Shown piece by piece: positions 1-10,385 of a DNA stretch of 64,000 bases. The notes beneath the pieces were generated by a model. It was not told the DNA's origin. It did no database searches and was given only the letters and a program-made list of their open reading frames with translations. The DNA comes from Flavobacteriales bacterium (GTDB lineage Bacteria > Bacteroidota > Bacteroidia > Flavobacteriales_F > PHOS-HE28). The position numbers and the translations under genes are program-made. The stretch spans positions 248,001-312,000 of the forward strand of contig JADKJM010000016.1 of assembly GCA_016721005.1 (NCBI GenBank). Direction: 5' to 3'. Each line of letters begins with the position of its first letter. Position 1 is the first letter of the stretch.

Positions 1-1015
1 CATCACCATCAACCATGCACAGCCCTTTGCGCTCCTGTCCATTCACTGCGACGAATTGGCCTGCGATGATGTACGTGCCGCCGTGGAAAGGGAAGATGTC
101 AAAGACAATGGTGCCGGAGGGCGGCCACCAAAGGCCGTAGCCAGCGAAGGATGGCGATGCGAAGGCGGCATCGCGCTGGCCATCGGGTAGCAACCGCGCC
201 AAGCGAACGGTGTCCTGGGGTGCGCCACTGAAGCGGAAGTTGCCCCCAAGCAGCACCCTGCCATCAGGCAAACCTTCGATCTCATAAATATTTCCTGCGG
301 TGATGGAACTTTGGAAGGCTGTATCCAAACTGCCATCCGCATTCACCCTGAAAACACGGCTTACCGGCTGCCCCTCGTACTGGCTGCAATTGCAGGTACA
401 GATGAACTGGCCGTTGAGCATTTCCTTGAACTCATAGATGGGGCCGTTGGCGTTGCGGTGCGTGCGAGTGGTATCCAAGTAACCCGTGTTGGTGAACCAG
501 ATCAATTCGTAGCTGCCCACGAAGCCGCGCACGGCGTCGCTCAAGGTGTGCGAGCCGCTGATCAATACCCGGCCATCGGGGAATACATGGTAGTCGCCGA
601 TCGTGCCGGACTGGAAGTAAGGTCCGATGCCAATTGGTCCGAAAGAAGGGTCAACGAGCCCGCTTGCCAACATACGACGGGGCAGAAACGCTGCCACATA
701 GAATTTACCATTGAGCCACGGAACGATCTTACCTCCACCGGTAGTCTGTGGGAATGATGGGAAGGTGAGGTCCCGCGATCCATCGGTAAGAAGCTTGGCA
801 CTTCCTCTGTCGGACATGTCACCCGCGAAACGGATCAAGCCGGACAGGAAGACCCCTCCATCCGTCAACACGTGGATCGCATTGACATTCCGCTGAACGA
901 CAACCGACCTGAAGCTCGTATCCAACTGGAAACTCCACTGCGCGCATGCCGCAGCGGCCACCAGGCAGGTGGCCGCTGCGGTCATGACGAACCTGTGCGC
1001 AAGCACTCTCATCAT
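1..1015 (-). CDS. Secreted delta-60 repeat (beta-propeller-like) protein, 3' end outside window
   Basis: The frame is open from an ATG at 1015 to the left edge, giving 338 codons with no stop. The start is an ATGA overlap with the stop of the upstream beta-helix gene, which argues for translational coupling. The N-terminus (MMRVLAHRFVMTAAATCLVA) is a signal peptide ending near ACAQ. The remainder shows repeated blocks of the type VNADGSLDTAF and LLPDGQRDAAF with GQFVAVNGQ between them, typical of delta-60 repeats in large secreted Bacteroidota proteins that are often T9SS clients. The C-terminus, where a sorting domain would lie, is missing. Role unknown; extracellular location is inferred. 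Confidence 0.8.
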   Translation of the reverse strand, partial: MMRVLAHRFVMTAAATCLVAAAACAQWSFQLDTSFRSVVVQRNVNAIHVLTDGGVFLSGLIRFAGDMSDRGSAKLLTDGSRDLTFPSFPQTTGGGKIVPWLNGKFYVAAFLPRRMLASGLVDPSFGPIGIGPYFQSGTIGDYHVFPDGRVLISGSHTLSDAVRGFVGSYELIWFTNTGYLDTTRTHRNANGPIYEFKEMLNGQFICTCNCSQYEGQPVSRVFRVNADGSLDTAFQSSITAGNIYEIEGLPDGRVLLGGNFRFSGAPQDTVRLARLLPDGQRDAAFASPSFAGYGLWWPPSGTIVFDIFPFHGGTYIIAGQFVAVNGQERKGLCMVDGD

Positions 1016-4000
1016 TGTATCACCAGGCGCTCGGTATGGAGCGAGCGGGCACCGGCAATATACTCCACCAGGTAAGTGCCCGAGGCCACGCCCTGCACGT
1101 CCCAGGTCTGCTGGCCCTGCGCACCGTTCATGGCAAGGGTTGCGATGCGGCGGCCGCTGAGGTCCCGTACTTCTATACGGCCTGGTCCTTCGTTCCGCGA
1201 CCGGTCATCGTAGGTGAACACCACAGTGCCACGGGCCGGGTTGGGCTGTACGCCGTAGGTGGAACTCTGTGCCAACTGTGCATCGGTATTGCGCTGTCGA
1301 GAGCGGTTGCTCTTGGGTGTGTTGGCATCACCGGTGTAGGGTGGGCGGCACTTCTTGTACACCGCGCACAAGAGGTTGCTGGCCCAGTTGGCTGGGTGAT
1401 CGTAGTGTGTGCCCACCATCTCGTCCAACGCCTGCACTTCACCGGCGTTCAGTTGGTAGGCGTTGCGGCTTTCCGTGGCGGCCCCGGCCAATACACCGAT
1501 GTAGGTGAGCATGCGCTGGCGCTCGTTCTCCTCCCGTGGCTTTTGCTCCTTCTCCGTGGGCATGGCGCTGATCACCGCTTCGGCCTCAGCGAATTCCCCT
1601 TGGCCCAATAGCAAGGCCGCTTCCGCGAAGCGGGCGCCGTTCGTGCGTACTTGTTGCCACACCCAACGAAGGGTATCCGGGTCCGGCGGCGCGGTGTCCG
1701 TTTGTAAGAGGTTGATGGCGTACCATGCCGTTTGGGTGAGCCTTGTGTGCTCATCGGTGATGTATTCCTCCAGCGTAGTGCGGTAGGTCCTTGTATTCCA
1801 ACTGGCCTCCACGGCATCTGCGAGGTAGCCTGGCAGTGGGTAGGGTGCTTCCAGTTCCGCCCACTTCAAGAAACCGTCCTTCTTGGTAGCATCGGGGTTG
1901 GCGATGAGCACTTCGGCGCGAATGGCATCGGGCACCCCGGGTTTGGTCATCAAGCTCTTCAACACATCCACGCTCAAGTAAGGGCTACGGGCTAATAAGC
2001 TTGCGCGTAAGTCCAGGATCTCCTGCGGCCAGGCGGCCACGATCTCCTCCACCACTTCGTCGGTGTTGCCGCCATCGATCAGTTGCTCGAGTTGGTAGCG
2101 CAAATTTCCGTAGGTGTACTTGGTACCGGTGAGGTAGGGCTTCACCTCGGCGAAGGTGTGGCCGCCACCGACCACATACACCGGCCCTTCACTCGCACAA
2201 TTGATACTACTGTTCACCGGCGCCGGGGTGAGGTAATCGGCATCCAGGTCGTTGAGGTCCTGTTGGGTATAGGTGGCCGGGCCCTGGCCCGTGGCGTAGC
2301 TGTACTCCACGTACTCCAGAGCATCGGCGCGGGTATCAATGGCAAAGTGCATGGTACCATCAAAGGCGTTGCTCGCCCCAATGGCCGTTGTGCCTTGGCG
2401 GCCCCGGATGGTGTGACGATAGGCATTCGCGTCGTCCCCATTGGCCCGTCGGCTCGTGAAGTTCGCGGCATTGCTGCTATTGGTGTTGCATTGGAACTGC
2501 AAGCCCACGATGGCGGGGTCGTTGTCCACATCGGCGCAGATGCCTTCGCCCACGAAGCCCAGATCCAGGTCCGTTACGGTGTTACGGAAGACCACTTCGT
2601 TGGCATCGTTGGTGTAGCCCACCACTATGCCTTCAGTGGGCGCGGTGCCACCCGCAGAAAGCGAGAGCGTGTTGTCCATAATGGTGAAGGCGTTGGAGCC
2701 GGTGGTGAAGATGCCGCGGTGTGCATTCCCCCAATGCTCTTCATCGGGATGCGTATAGTTGCCTACACCTAGGTCCCACCTCCCCATCTCCATAACATTG
2801 CCACGAATGGCGAAGCCGGGTACATCGGCGAGGTAAGCCGCGCAGATGTTGTCTGTGAAGGTGCTGCCTCGCACGAGCGTGAAAGGACTGCCTTGGGAAG
2901 TGGTTGCATGAACAGCATGGTCCAAGTTGCGGAAGATGGGGACGTCTCCGAGCCCATTGGGGATCACTCCAACGTGGGCATTTAAGACTTCGATCCCGTT
3001 CCCCATGCGGTGACTTTGGGTGTGCTCCGGGAGGTCATTCGCGAAAAGGCACGAATTCACACCGATCGCGCTCTCGGCCGTCCGTATGTGTACCACCGGG
3101 TCGCGATCGGCATAGTTCAACGGTGTGGTCGTCTTGAACTCGGTCCGTTGAAAGGACCCCATGCTATAACCCGGCTGAGGGAATGGACCGGGATATTCAA
3201 GGAAGACCACATCATGCTGGTTGTTCAGGAAGTGTGCATCACTTGTGGACACGTACCCACCTTGCTCGGAACCGACGTAACCCGGATCGGCAGGATCGCT
3301 GTCCCCGGAAAGGATCGCCGTAAGCGCATTCTCGATCGTTCCACCATAAACATGCACGGTTCCCGGGTGTTCGGGGTCGGCACCGAGCACTTTGATGCCA
3401 TCCCACATGCTGTTCGCGCCGCAAACGGGGATGGTGGTCAATGTGGCTCCGTTACTGATCTGGAGATATCCGCCCGGTTCCACAACGATGTTCGTCAAGA
3501 CATCTTCTTGGCGTGAATCAGCGAAGCCAATGGTCGCACCATCGATAATGAGTTGTCCACCGTTCTCAACGACGATGCTCCCTCTCACGTTCTTGTTGGT
3601 GTTCCACGTCTCTTGCACGTTCCCACCGATGTGGTACTCCGGAGGATCGACCCCTGCCATGTCAATGTCGAATTGGTCTTCGATGCGATAGAGCGCCTTG
3701 CTTTCCCAAGGGTCCAAGGTGACCGTTCCACTATAGATCGTACCATAGACATCGCTCCAGCAGCCGATGAGTTCAAAGGATTCGACATCCTGCGGGTCGG
3801 TGCCGGAGGTGTCCAACGGGTTGTTGTAGCGCAGGATGTGGTTAAGGGCGATGAGGGAATCCTGGTACACCACCGTACACTTCTGGATGCTCACGCTATC
3901 GAGATAGATGTCGTCGTTCGCAAGGGGCTGCATGTAGCCCGCGCTTCTTGCCCACCAATCGATATCGTGCAGGATGGCATACCCCGAACTGTCCGGTGGT

Positions 4001-6390
4001 ACGACGGTGAGCGGGATCAGGAGTTCGCGTCGCGTAAGTGTGTTTGTGGAGTCGTAGGAGGTCCATTTACCGGGCATATTGTAGGATCCGTCCTCCAGGA
4101 TCGACGCTTTGATCACACCCGGGGTCTGCCCTTTGATGTCGAAGCGGAAGAGGTAGGTGCCGTCATCGGCGCTGGTCAACGGACGAAGGGCGCCCGCGTT
4201 GTAGATCCACTCACCGCCGGGACTCACTAGGATGCCTCCGGAACCGAAGCCACCGGGGGCGCCGGGAACCACGGTTTGCGGGTACCCTTGCCAGCCGGAT
4301 ATCCCTGGACTGAACCCGCCATTGGTCACCCATTCCGTCGCGGTGTCACAGGTGGCGATGTATCGCTTGATGTGCAATGGGCTCAAGTGGGAATCCAGGT
4401 CCTCATTGAACATCTGCTGCCATTGCGGGAAGGTCCGTGGCACGAGTACGAGCGATGTATCATGGACGGAAATTCCGGTTGAGAACCAGTTGACCAGATC
4501 ACTGAAGGGATTGAAATAGTAGTTGTCCGAGAACGTGCCGAAGTGGATCAGCGGTCTGGTAGCGTTCCCATCCCACGTATTCGCCTTGGAGTTGCTCTGC
4601 CAAAGCGCGAGTTGCTCTTCACTGAGGCAGTAGAGGATGTTGCCCGTGTACACGTCATCGTAGGAAGCGGTCCAGTTGGTTGCATCCGGATCACCGCGAT
4701 CCAACAGCGCCAGTTGCACCTCGCAATTGAAGACCGTGTTGTTCTGGATCCGGTTGCCGGTGAAGCCCGGCTCATGATCGGCTACAATGCCATTGCCCAC
4801 CAAGCTGATGGTGTTGTTCTCCACCACCGTGTGCGTAATGGTATTGTAGCCGAAATAGATCCCCACGCTCTTGTTGGACTTCGGGTCGCCATCCGCACTG
4901 CTCTCCACGTTCGGGGTCATGCGGTGGATGATGTTGTTACGAATGACCAGGCTGTCGCAATTGTCGAAGGTGATGGCGGCGTGGTCGTTCAAGGCCATGC
5001 ACGCGTTGGAGATGAAATTGTTCTCTACGCGGTGGCTGCCCACGTACGTGGTGTCATTCCGGCCGGAAGCGTTGATGCCGGACCCTCCGAGGGAATCCAG
5101 CACGTTGAACCGGATGATGCAATCATCCGCATTGCTCACGATCGCGGTCGCATCGGCGAAGTACGGCCCTGTTTGTCCGGGGAGTGTGCTGATGTTGCGG
5201 AAGGTGTTGTTCTGGACCAGGACCTGGATCGTCCCGGTGCGCACCCCCACGCCATGTACGCGCTCGAAGGTGTTGTTCTGGTAGGTGAGGTACTTGGGCC
5301 AGTCCACCAACTTTTCATCCACGTCATTGATCCCGTTGTGCAGATCCCGGAACGTGCAGCCCTCCACGGTGATGTGGTGGTGCGGACCCCTGCGGATCTT
5401 GATCGCGGCTGCAAGGTTGCTGGGGTTCAGATCATCGTAGTAATGCTCGAAGGTGAGGTCCCGGATGATGACATGAGTGTTGCCGAGCGTATCGTTCGGA
5501 AGCGGATCGTTGTGGACCACACGCGCATTCAACGTCATGCCGCGATGGTCCACATTCGTACTCACCCGCACTCCCGCAGGCGACCCGGAGTTCAGGGGCC
5601 AGTAGAACAGCGTATCCGTGGCCGTGTCGAAGAACCACTCTCCCGGTGCATCCAGGAGTTCCTTCCTGTTCTCCATCCAGTAGCCCCAGTTGCCGTCAAA
5701 AACATCGCCACCGAACCGGGGTATCACGATCGAATCGCCGCCGAATGAATCCACGACACGCTTCGCGTAACCCCAGCTTGCGTAACGGGCCACCAACGTG
5801 GCGCCGGTCCAATCCCATCCGGCGGTGGCGAGGTCCGTATCGATCAAGGTCGCAACCAAAATGGTATCCAGACCCACGAACACAGTGTCCTTGAAACGGA
5901 GGAGGTCGCTTGCATTGTACCCCGTATCAGGCCACCTCGCCAAGGTCCGCAACCCACCGTCCGCATACAGATTGAAGACCGCGTTCGTGCCGTCCGGTAG
6001 CGCTCCGGTCTTGTAGGTTCCTGCGGGCCAGGTCGGATCGGCCGCCGACCATGAGCCATCGGGTATGGGCTTGCTGCCGGTGAACACCGGGTCATTCCCG
6101 GGCGCTCCGGCAAAGACCACGGGATTCCCTTGTGTTCCTTGCACGCCTACAATGTCCAGTGTGGCCTCATAAGAACCAGTGAGGAAATAGACCGTGTATC
6201 CGGGAGCTAGTCCACCCGCGTTGATCGTGTCCTGCAACTGGTTCTGGGACCAAGGATCCCCTATGGTCCCGGCACCCGTTCCTATTCCGGGCTGCACATA
6301 GCGCGTTTGGGCCAGAGAGGTGAGCATGGCGATCGGCGCAATACACAGCGCAACACCTGCGGCTCTGAGGAAGGAAGGTCCGATTCTCAT
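1012..6390 (-). CDS. Large secreted right-handed beta-helix protein with T9SS sorting domain
   Basis: 1792 residues. A signal peptide (MRIGPSFLRAAGVALCIAPI, cleavage near SLAQ) is followed by a pectate-lyase-like parallel beta-helix region from about residue 30 to 600, with many short N-N-T/N-N-I ladders such as VVENNTISLV and IIRDLTFEHY. A carbohydrate-binding-like stretch around 700-830 and a second helix-type region around 900-1300 follow. The last 80 residues (YGVQPNPARGTVVF ... GRIEVRDLSGRRIA ... SGTYLVEY) form a classical T9SS type A sorting domain. It is probably exported to the surface and may bind or cleave polysaccharide, but I see no catalytic signature. It is coupled to the downstream delta-60 repeat gene. 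Its upstream region carries a long tandem array. Confidence 0.85.
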   Translation of the reverse strand: MRIGPSFLRAAGVALCIAPIAMLTSLAQTRYVQPGIGTGAGTIGDPWSQNQLQDTINAGGLAPGYTVYFLTGSYEATLDIVGVQGTQGNPVVFAGAPGNDPVFTGSKPIPDGSWSAADPTWPAGTYKTGALPDGTNAVFNLYADGGLRTLARWPDTGYNASDLLRFKDTVFVGLDTILVATLIDTDLATAGWDWTGATLVARYASWGYAKRVVDSFGGDSIVIPRFGGDVFDGNWGYWMENRKELLDAPGEWFFDTATDTLFYWPLNSGSPAGVRVSTNVDHRGMTLNARVVHNDPLPNDTLGNTHVIIRDLTFEHYYDDLNPSNLAAAIKIRRGPHHHITVEGCTFRDLHNGINDVDEKLVDWPKYLTYQNNTFERVHGVGVRTGTIQVLVQNNTFRNISTLPGQTGPYFADATAIVSNADDCIIRFNVLDSLGGSGINASGRNDTTYVGSHRVENNFISNACMALNDHAAITFDNCDSLVIRNNIIHRMTPNVESSADGDPKSNKSVGIYFGYNTITHTVVENNTISLVGNGIVADHEPGFTGNRIQNNTVFNCEVQLALLDRGDPDATNWTASYDDVYTGNILYCLSEEQLALWQSNSKANTWDGNATRPLIHFGTFSDNYYFNPFSDLVNWFSTGISVHDTSLVLVPRTFPQWQQMFNEDLDSHLSPLHIKRYIATCDTATEWVTNGGFSPGISGWQGYPQTVVPGAPGGFGSGGILVSPGGEWIYNAGALRPLTSADDGTYLFRFDIKGQTPGVIKASILEDGSYNMPGKWTSYDSTNTLTRRELLIPLTVVPPDSSGYAILHDIDWWARSAGYMQPLANDDIYLDSVSIQKCTVVYQDSLIALNHILRYNNPLDTSGTDPQDVESFELIGCWSDVYGTIYSGTVTLDPWESKALYRIEDQFDIDMAGVDPPEYHIGGNVQETWNTNKNVRGSIVVENGGQLIIDGATIGFADSRQEDVLTNIVVEPGGYLQISNGATLTTIPVCGANSMWDGIKVLGADPEHPGTVHVYGGTIENALTAILSGDSDPADPGYVGSEQGGYVSTSDAHFLNNQHDVVFLEYPGPFPQPGYSMGSFQRTEFKTTTPLNYADRDPVVHIRTAESAIGVNSCLFANDLPEHTQSHRMGNGIEVLNAHVGVIPNGLGDVPIFRNLDHAVHATTSQGSPFTLVRGSTFTDNICAAYLADVPGFAIRGNVMEMGRWDLGVGNYTHPDEEHWGNAHRGIFTTGSNAFTIMDNTLSLSAGGTAPTEGIVVGYTNDANEVVFRNTVTDLDLGFVGEGICADVDNDPAIVGLQFQCNTNSSNAANFTSRRANGDDANAYRHTIRGRQGTTAIGASNAFDGTMHFAIDTRADALEYVEYSYATGQGPATYTQQDLNDLDADYLTPAPVNSSINCASEGPVYVVGGGHTFAEVKPYLTGTKYTYGNLRYQLEQLIDGGNTDEVVEEIVAAWPQEILDLRASLLARSPYLSVDVLKSLMTKPGVPDAIRAEVLIANPDATKKDGFLKWAELEAPYPLPGYLADAVEASWNTRTYRTTLEEYITDEHTRLTQTAWYAINLLQTDTAPPDPDTLRWVWQQVRTNGARFAEAALLLGQGEFAEAEAVISAMPTEKEQKPREENERQRMLTYIGVLAGAATESRNAYQLNAGEVQALDEMVGTHYDHPANWASNLLCAVYKKCRPPYTGDANTPKSNRSRQRNTDAQLAQSSTYGVQPNPARGTVVFTYDDRSRNEGPGRIEVRDLSGRRIATLAMNGAQGQQTWDVQGVASGTYLVEYIAGARSLHTERLVIQ

Positions 6391-6741
6391 GGGGTTAGGG
6401 TTTTGGTTCGAAAGGGTAGCACAAGGCTATTCGCTTGCCCGATCCGGGACCCACGTCTTTTTCACACCCTCCACCCCCGTATTTTTCACAGGTGTCGGGG
6501 TTGGTCGGGGTACCTTGGGATCCGTGATCCGATCCGGCCATTCGGCAAGCCATGGCTTGCGGTCTTTCGGCATCGGCATGGTTCGCGCCCCTTTCTGGAT
6601 CCAGCCGGAGCCGGTTGTTCAAACCGGCCATCCCAAGTGCAGGCAATGGCCCTCGATCCCCATGACCTGAGCTTGCGCGGGCACCCTTCCGCCCCTTGAC
6701 GGCACCCTTTCCGCCCCAAAATGAATGTGGTTTGCTCCAAA

Positions 6742-7182
6742 CCATTTGTGGAATGCGTTGGACCACATTCTGTTCGGCTTGGGTCACATTCATTCCAACG
6801 CAAACCACATTCTATCCAGGACGATCCACATTCTCCTCAGGCTGGGTCACATTCATTCCAGAGCAAACCACAAACTGTTCAGTACGATCCACAAACTGTT
6901 CAGAGCAATCCACAAACTGTTCAGGACAAACCACAAACTGCTCAGGGCAAACCACAAACTGTTCAGAGCAAACCACAAACTATCCAGAGCAAACCACAAA
7001 CTGTTCAGGACAAACCACAAACTATTCAGAGCAAACCACAAACTGTTCAGGGCAAACCACAAACTATCCAGAGCAAACCACAAACTATCCAGAGCAAACC
7101 ACAAACTGTTCAGAGCAGACCACAAACTGTTCAGAGCAGACCACAAACCATCCAGAGCAAACCACATGCTTCCCAAGCCGTT
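6742..7182. repeat. 21-bp tandem array, about 20-21 units
   Basis: Units start every 21 bp, at 6763, 6784, 6805 and so on to 7162. Each unit begins with CCACAAAC (14 units, 6868-7141), or with CCACATTC/TCACATTC in the older-looking left units, followed by a more variable half of the type TGTTCAGAGCAAA. Because 21 is a multiple of three, several frames stay open on both strands and read as heptapeptide repeats, so long open frames here are not evidence of a gene. The rest of 6391-7380 has no convincing gene: 6391-6741 holds the upstream region of the beta-helix gene and 7183-7380 the downstream region of the MORN-like gene. Confidence 0.9.
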
Positions 7183-7380
7183 CCGGAGGGCTTTTCAGGC
7201 AGGTTGGCCCCCCTCCGGGGCACCCGACATGCCATCCGGCGCGGGGCTATTGCTCCCCGGAACATCCTGAATATCGGGAACGGTCGGATCCACACGAGCA
7301 GCGGCGATCGGCACGAAGGCACAGCCGGACTGGATCACGGAACGGCTCAGGCTGCGGGCAAAGGCGAAAGAACCCCTACC

Positions 7381-9033
7381 TCACCTCCCCCCCGGTACTC
7401 CCCCACCCTGCGGGCGCCCTTGCGGCACCGCCGCTTTCTTCACCTGCCCGTCCTCGTACTCCACGGTCTTTTGTGGTTTGCCGTCGGTGCCATAGACGGT
7501 CATGGTGCCGTGCAGGCGACCGTTGCGGTAGTGCATCTCCTGGATCACGCGGCCGCGCTGGTCGTACACCTTGCACACGCCGTGCGGATCGCCGTTGAGG
7601 AGTTCCTGCTCGCGCATCTTCACACCGGCGTCATCGAAGTAGGTCCATAGGCCGGTGGGCGTGCCGTTGGCGTATGCGCCTTCGCTGATGGGAATGCCGT
7701 TCGTGCTGTACACGATCCAGCGCCCGCTCTTGCGACCATCGGCATAGCTGCCTTCCTCCTTCACGCGTCCGCCCACGCTCTTGCCGGGGATCTGTTCGAA
7801 GTAGAGTTTCCACGCGCCATGTTTCAGGTCGGTCTTGTACCAGCCTTCATAGTCGGGTTGGCCATCGGGGAAGAACCCGCGCCAAAGACCTTCCATCATT
7901 CCTTGCTTGAAGGAGCCTTCGGTCTTCAGTTGGCCATTGTCGAACCAGCTCTGCCATGCGCCTTCCTCCTTGCCATTCACATACGGACCTTCCTGCAATT
8001 TCTTCCCGCTCTCGTACCACGTGGTCCACGTGCCGTGTTTCGCGCCAGCGGAGAAGCTGCCCTTTTTCCAGAACTGTCCTTTCTCATAGAAGTACACCCA
8101 CTCGCCTTCCTCCTTGTCGGCAGTGAAGGCGCCGGTGCTGCTGAGTTGGCCATTGGGGTACCAGTACTTCCACACGCCCTCACGCAAGTCCTTCTTGAAG
8201 GGGCCGGTCATCTCCGGCCGACCAATGGTGTTGTACCAGGTCCATGTGCTGTCCTTCAAGTCGGCGGAATACCAACCGGCCACGTCCACGGTGCTGTCGT
8301 TGCGGTACACGAGATAAGCGCCCTGCAACTTGCCCGCGAAATAGGTGGCCGACTTCTCCGGTGATCCGCTGCTGGCGAACCACCGCCAGATGCCGTGGCG
8401 CACACCGCCGCTGCAAGTGCCTTGCGCTTTCACATTCCCCGCCGGCCAGTATTCGAATTGTTCGCCGTGGCGCACGCCCATGGTGTAGTTGCCCAGTTCG
8501 CTCACCGCGCCGCTGGGGTAATAGGTGCGAATGAAACCGGCGCCGTTCATGAGCGTCTGCGTGCTGTCTCGGTCCCATGCATCAAGAGAAATGGAGATGC
8601 CTTGGTCCCAACGCTCGGTCAATAGCGGCCGACCATCCGTGTAGAAGTAGCTCCATGGGCCTTGCTTCACGCCTGCTTTGTACGCGCCTTGTTCCATCAC
8701 CTTTCCGCTGATGTAGTAGCTGGTGATGGTGCTGTCCTGCACGCCGTGCCGTATCCAACCGTCGTGTTGGAGTTGCTTCGCTTCGCTCGGATAGTAGATG
8801 CGCACGTGGCCATCGCGTTCGCCGCTCTTGAACTCGGCTTGTTCGATAAGGTGTCCTTGCGGGTCGTAGAATTTCCACTCGCCCCACTCGCGGCCGTTCA
8901 CCATCAGCCCTTCGCTCTTCTTGATGGTCTTCTTCGCGTCCCAATGGTCCACGTAAGGTTCGGCGCCTTGTGCGAACGCACCGAGTTGAAGAGCGACGAG
9001 GAGGTAGCAGAGCGGAATGCGAAGGATGGACAT
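7381..9033 (-). CDS. MORN-like / YwqK-type repeat protein, secreted
   Basis: 550 residues from the ATG at 9033, chosen because it directly precedes a signal peptide (MSILRIPLCYLLVALQLGAF, cleavage after FAQ); longer in-frame starts lack one. The whole mature protein is built from roughly twenty copies of a 20-25 residue unit such as NGKEEGAWQSWFDNGQLKTE and GERDGHVRIYYPSEA, the toxin-antitoxin YwqK/MORN-variant repeat common in Bacteroidota. The C-terminus is Gly/Pro/Gln rich. No catalytic domain is visible. Probably periplasmic or surface-located; function unknown. A TAnnTTTG box lies 5 bases before the start. Confidence 0.8.
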   Translation of the reverse strand: MSILRIPLCYLLVALQLGAFAQGAEPYVDHWDAKKTIKKSEGLMVNGREWGEWKFYDPQGHLIEQAEFKSGERDGHVRIYYPSEAKQLQHDGWIRHGVQDSTITSYYISGKVMEQGAYKAGVKQGPWSYFYTDGRPLLTERWDQGISISLDAWDRDSTQTLMNGAGFIRTYYPSGAVSELGNYTMGVRHGEQFEYWPAGNVKAQGTCSGGVRHGIWRWFASSGSPEKSATYFAGKLQGAYLVYRNDSTVDVAGWYSADLKDSTWTWYNTIGRPEMTGPFKKDLREGVWKYWYPNGQLSSTGAFTADKEEGEWVYFYEKGQFWKKGSFSAGAKHGTWTTWYESGKKLQEGPYVNGKEEGAWQSWFDNGQLKTEGSFKQGMMEGLWRGFFPDGQPDYEGWYKTDLKHGAWKLYFEQIPGKSVGGRVKEEGSYADGRKSGRWIVYSTNGIPISEGAYANGTPTGLWTYFDDAGVKMREQELLNGDPHGVCKVYDQRGRVIQEMHYRNGRLHGTMTVYGTDGKPQKTVEYEDGQVKKAAVPQGRPQGGGVPGGR

Positions 9034-9038
9034 CGATC

Positions 9039-9046
9039 CAAAAGTA
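9039..9046 (-). promoter_or_regulatory. Putative -7 box TACTTTTG for the MORN-like gene
   Basis: An exact match to the Bacteroidota -7 consensus TAnnTTTG on the minus strand, five bases before the chosen ATG at 9033. If used, the transcript would have almost no leader. The assignment rests on motif match and position only. Confidence 0.4.
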
Positions 9047-9206
9047 GCCCTGTGGAAGAGAGCCATGGAAGACAAGAACGCGCACGGATCAACCATGGTA
9101 CGCTGAGAACTACGGGGATCACCGTAGCGGATCACGGTCCTTCACGGATGAAGCGGCCCTGCTGTTCGGGGGACGTTTGCAGTGTCATCCAGGTCGGTGA
9201 CCGTGG

Positions 9207-10385
9207 ATGATCCTCACAACCATGAACGTGTCGGTAACCAAGCGCAGCATTCTCACCCCGGAGCGGCTATTCGTGGTCGCGCTGTTGGCGTTGCTCACCC
9301 TGCTCGCTGCGGCGCAGGATCACTTGACCCATCAATCGCAATTGCGGCGCGTGCTGTTGGATCGCGATGGAGCCATGGCCACCAGCTTGGAACTGATGCC
9401 GGACGGCCACACCTTGGTGCAAGCCGTGGTGCAAGGCCAGCCGATCAACTTCATCGACACGGCGACATGGACCATCACGCGACGCATCGACATCACCGGA
9501 TTCTACGCCGGACCCGAAGTGAAGTGCAGCCGCGATGGCCGCTATCTGCACCTACGCCAACAGTTCTACATCGACTGGTCCACAAACAAGGACCGCGCGG
9601 TGGAGCAACGTGTGATCGATGCCACGACCGGATCGGTGGTGTTGCAGATCGACGCCGCGCATGATGGTGCTTGGGGAAGGGATGCGCAGTTCGCCACGTT
9701 GAGCGGCGGGGAGGTGACCTTCTGGGAATTGCCTGCGGGGAAGGCGGCCAAGGTGATCAGGATCGAAGGGGCAACGAACAGCATTGCGCTCAGTCCGGAC
9801 GGAACGCTGATGGCCGTGAGCCACCACCCGACCGAACAGTTGTTGGAAACGGTGCCGAGCATGCGCAGCGATAAGAAAGCCGTGAAGCCCGCGCTGAAGT
9901 ACCGCGAGATGATCAGCCTGTACAGCCTGCCCGATGGCAAATTGTTGCGGACGATCCCGGAGATCTACGACGTGGTGTACGACCTGGAGTTCACCGAACA
10001 AGGCGATCGCTTGCTGGTGTACAGCGCGCCGCACAGCAAGATGCAAGTGAGCGCGGCCGGGAGGCAGGGCTACGTGAACCAGATCGCCATTCCATCGGGG
10101 GAACCGTTGCGCGCCGGATTCGTGAGCCTGATGAACGAGCCGAGCATGGAGGTCTCCTATGACGGAAAACTGATGGCGCTGGCCAGCGCGGATCGCGGCA
10201 AGCGGCGGATCCTCATCCATCGCTTGGAGGATGGGGAGGTGCTGCACTTGATCGAGCTCGATGCGCGCTTCGGTGAAATGATGCGCAGCGGCGAAGGCCA
10301 CGACGGCAGCGTGAGCCAACACTGGCTACCCGATGGTCGCTTGGTCATCGCGCTCGGTAAACACCTCGGTATATGGCAACCATGA
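9207..10385 (+). CDS. WD40-like beta-propeller protein
   Basis: 392 residues; an alternative ATG at 9222 is equally plausible. The N-terminus carries one hydrophobic signal or anchor segment (RLFVVALLALLTLLAAAQ). The rest has repeated propeller-type blades: LELMPDGHTLVQAV, VKCSRDGRYLHLRQ, SIALSPDGTLMAVS, MEVSYDGKLMALAS and HWLPDGRLVIALG. Each pairs an x-PDG or x-DG turn with a following strand, the pattern of periplasmic WD40-like proteins. No enzymatic motif is seen. It overlaps the next gene by ATGA, so the two are probably co-translated. Confidence 0.7.
   Translation: MILTTMNVSVTKRSILTPERLFVVALLALLTLLAAAQDHLTHQSQLRRVLLDRDGAMATSLELMPDGHTLVQAVVQGQPINFIDTATWTITRRIDITGFYAGPEVKCSRDGRYLHLRQQFYIDWSTNKDRAVEQRVIDATTGSVVLQIDAAHDGAWGRDAQFATLSGGEVTFWELPAGKAAKVIRIEGATNSIALSPDGTLMAVSHHPTEQLLETVPSMRSDKKAVKPALKYREMISLYSLPDGKLLRTIPEIYDVVYDLEFTEQGDRLLVYSAPHSKMQVSAAGRQGYVNQIAIPSGEPLRAGFVSLMNEPSMEVSYDGKLMALASADRGKRRILIHRLEDGEVLHLIELDARFGEMMRSGEGHDGSVSQHWLPDGRLVIALGKHLGIWQP

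Noticed and set aside
6763..7182. CRISPR-like array of a short conserved core with variable halves
   Set aside because: Period is only 21 bp and the variable halves are minor variants of one sequence, unlike unique spacers; no cas genes nearby.
6696..7650. Long overlapping open frames on both strands with heptapeptide repeats
   Set aside because: They are produced by the 21-bp tandem array, which stays open in several frames at once; none has a start context, signal peptide or continuation outside the repeat.
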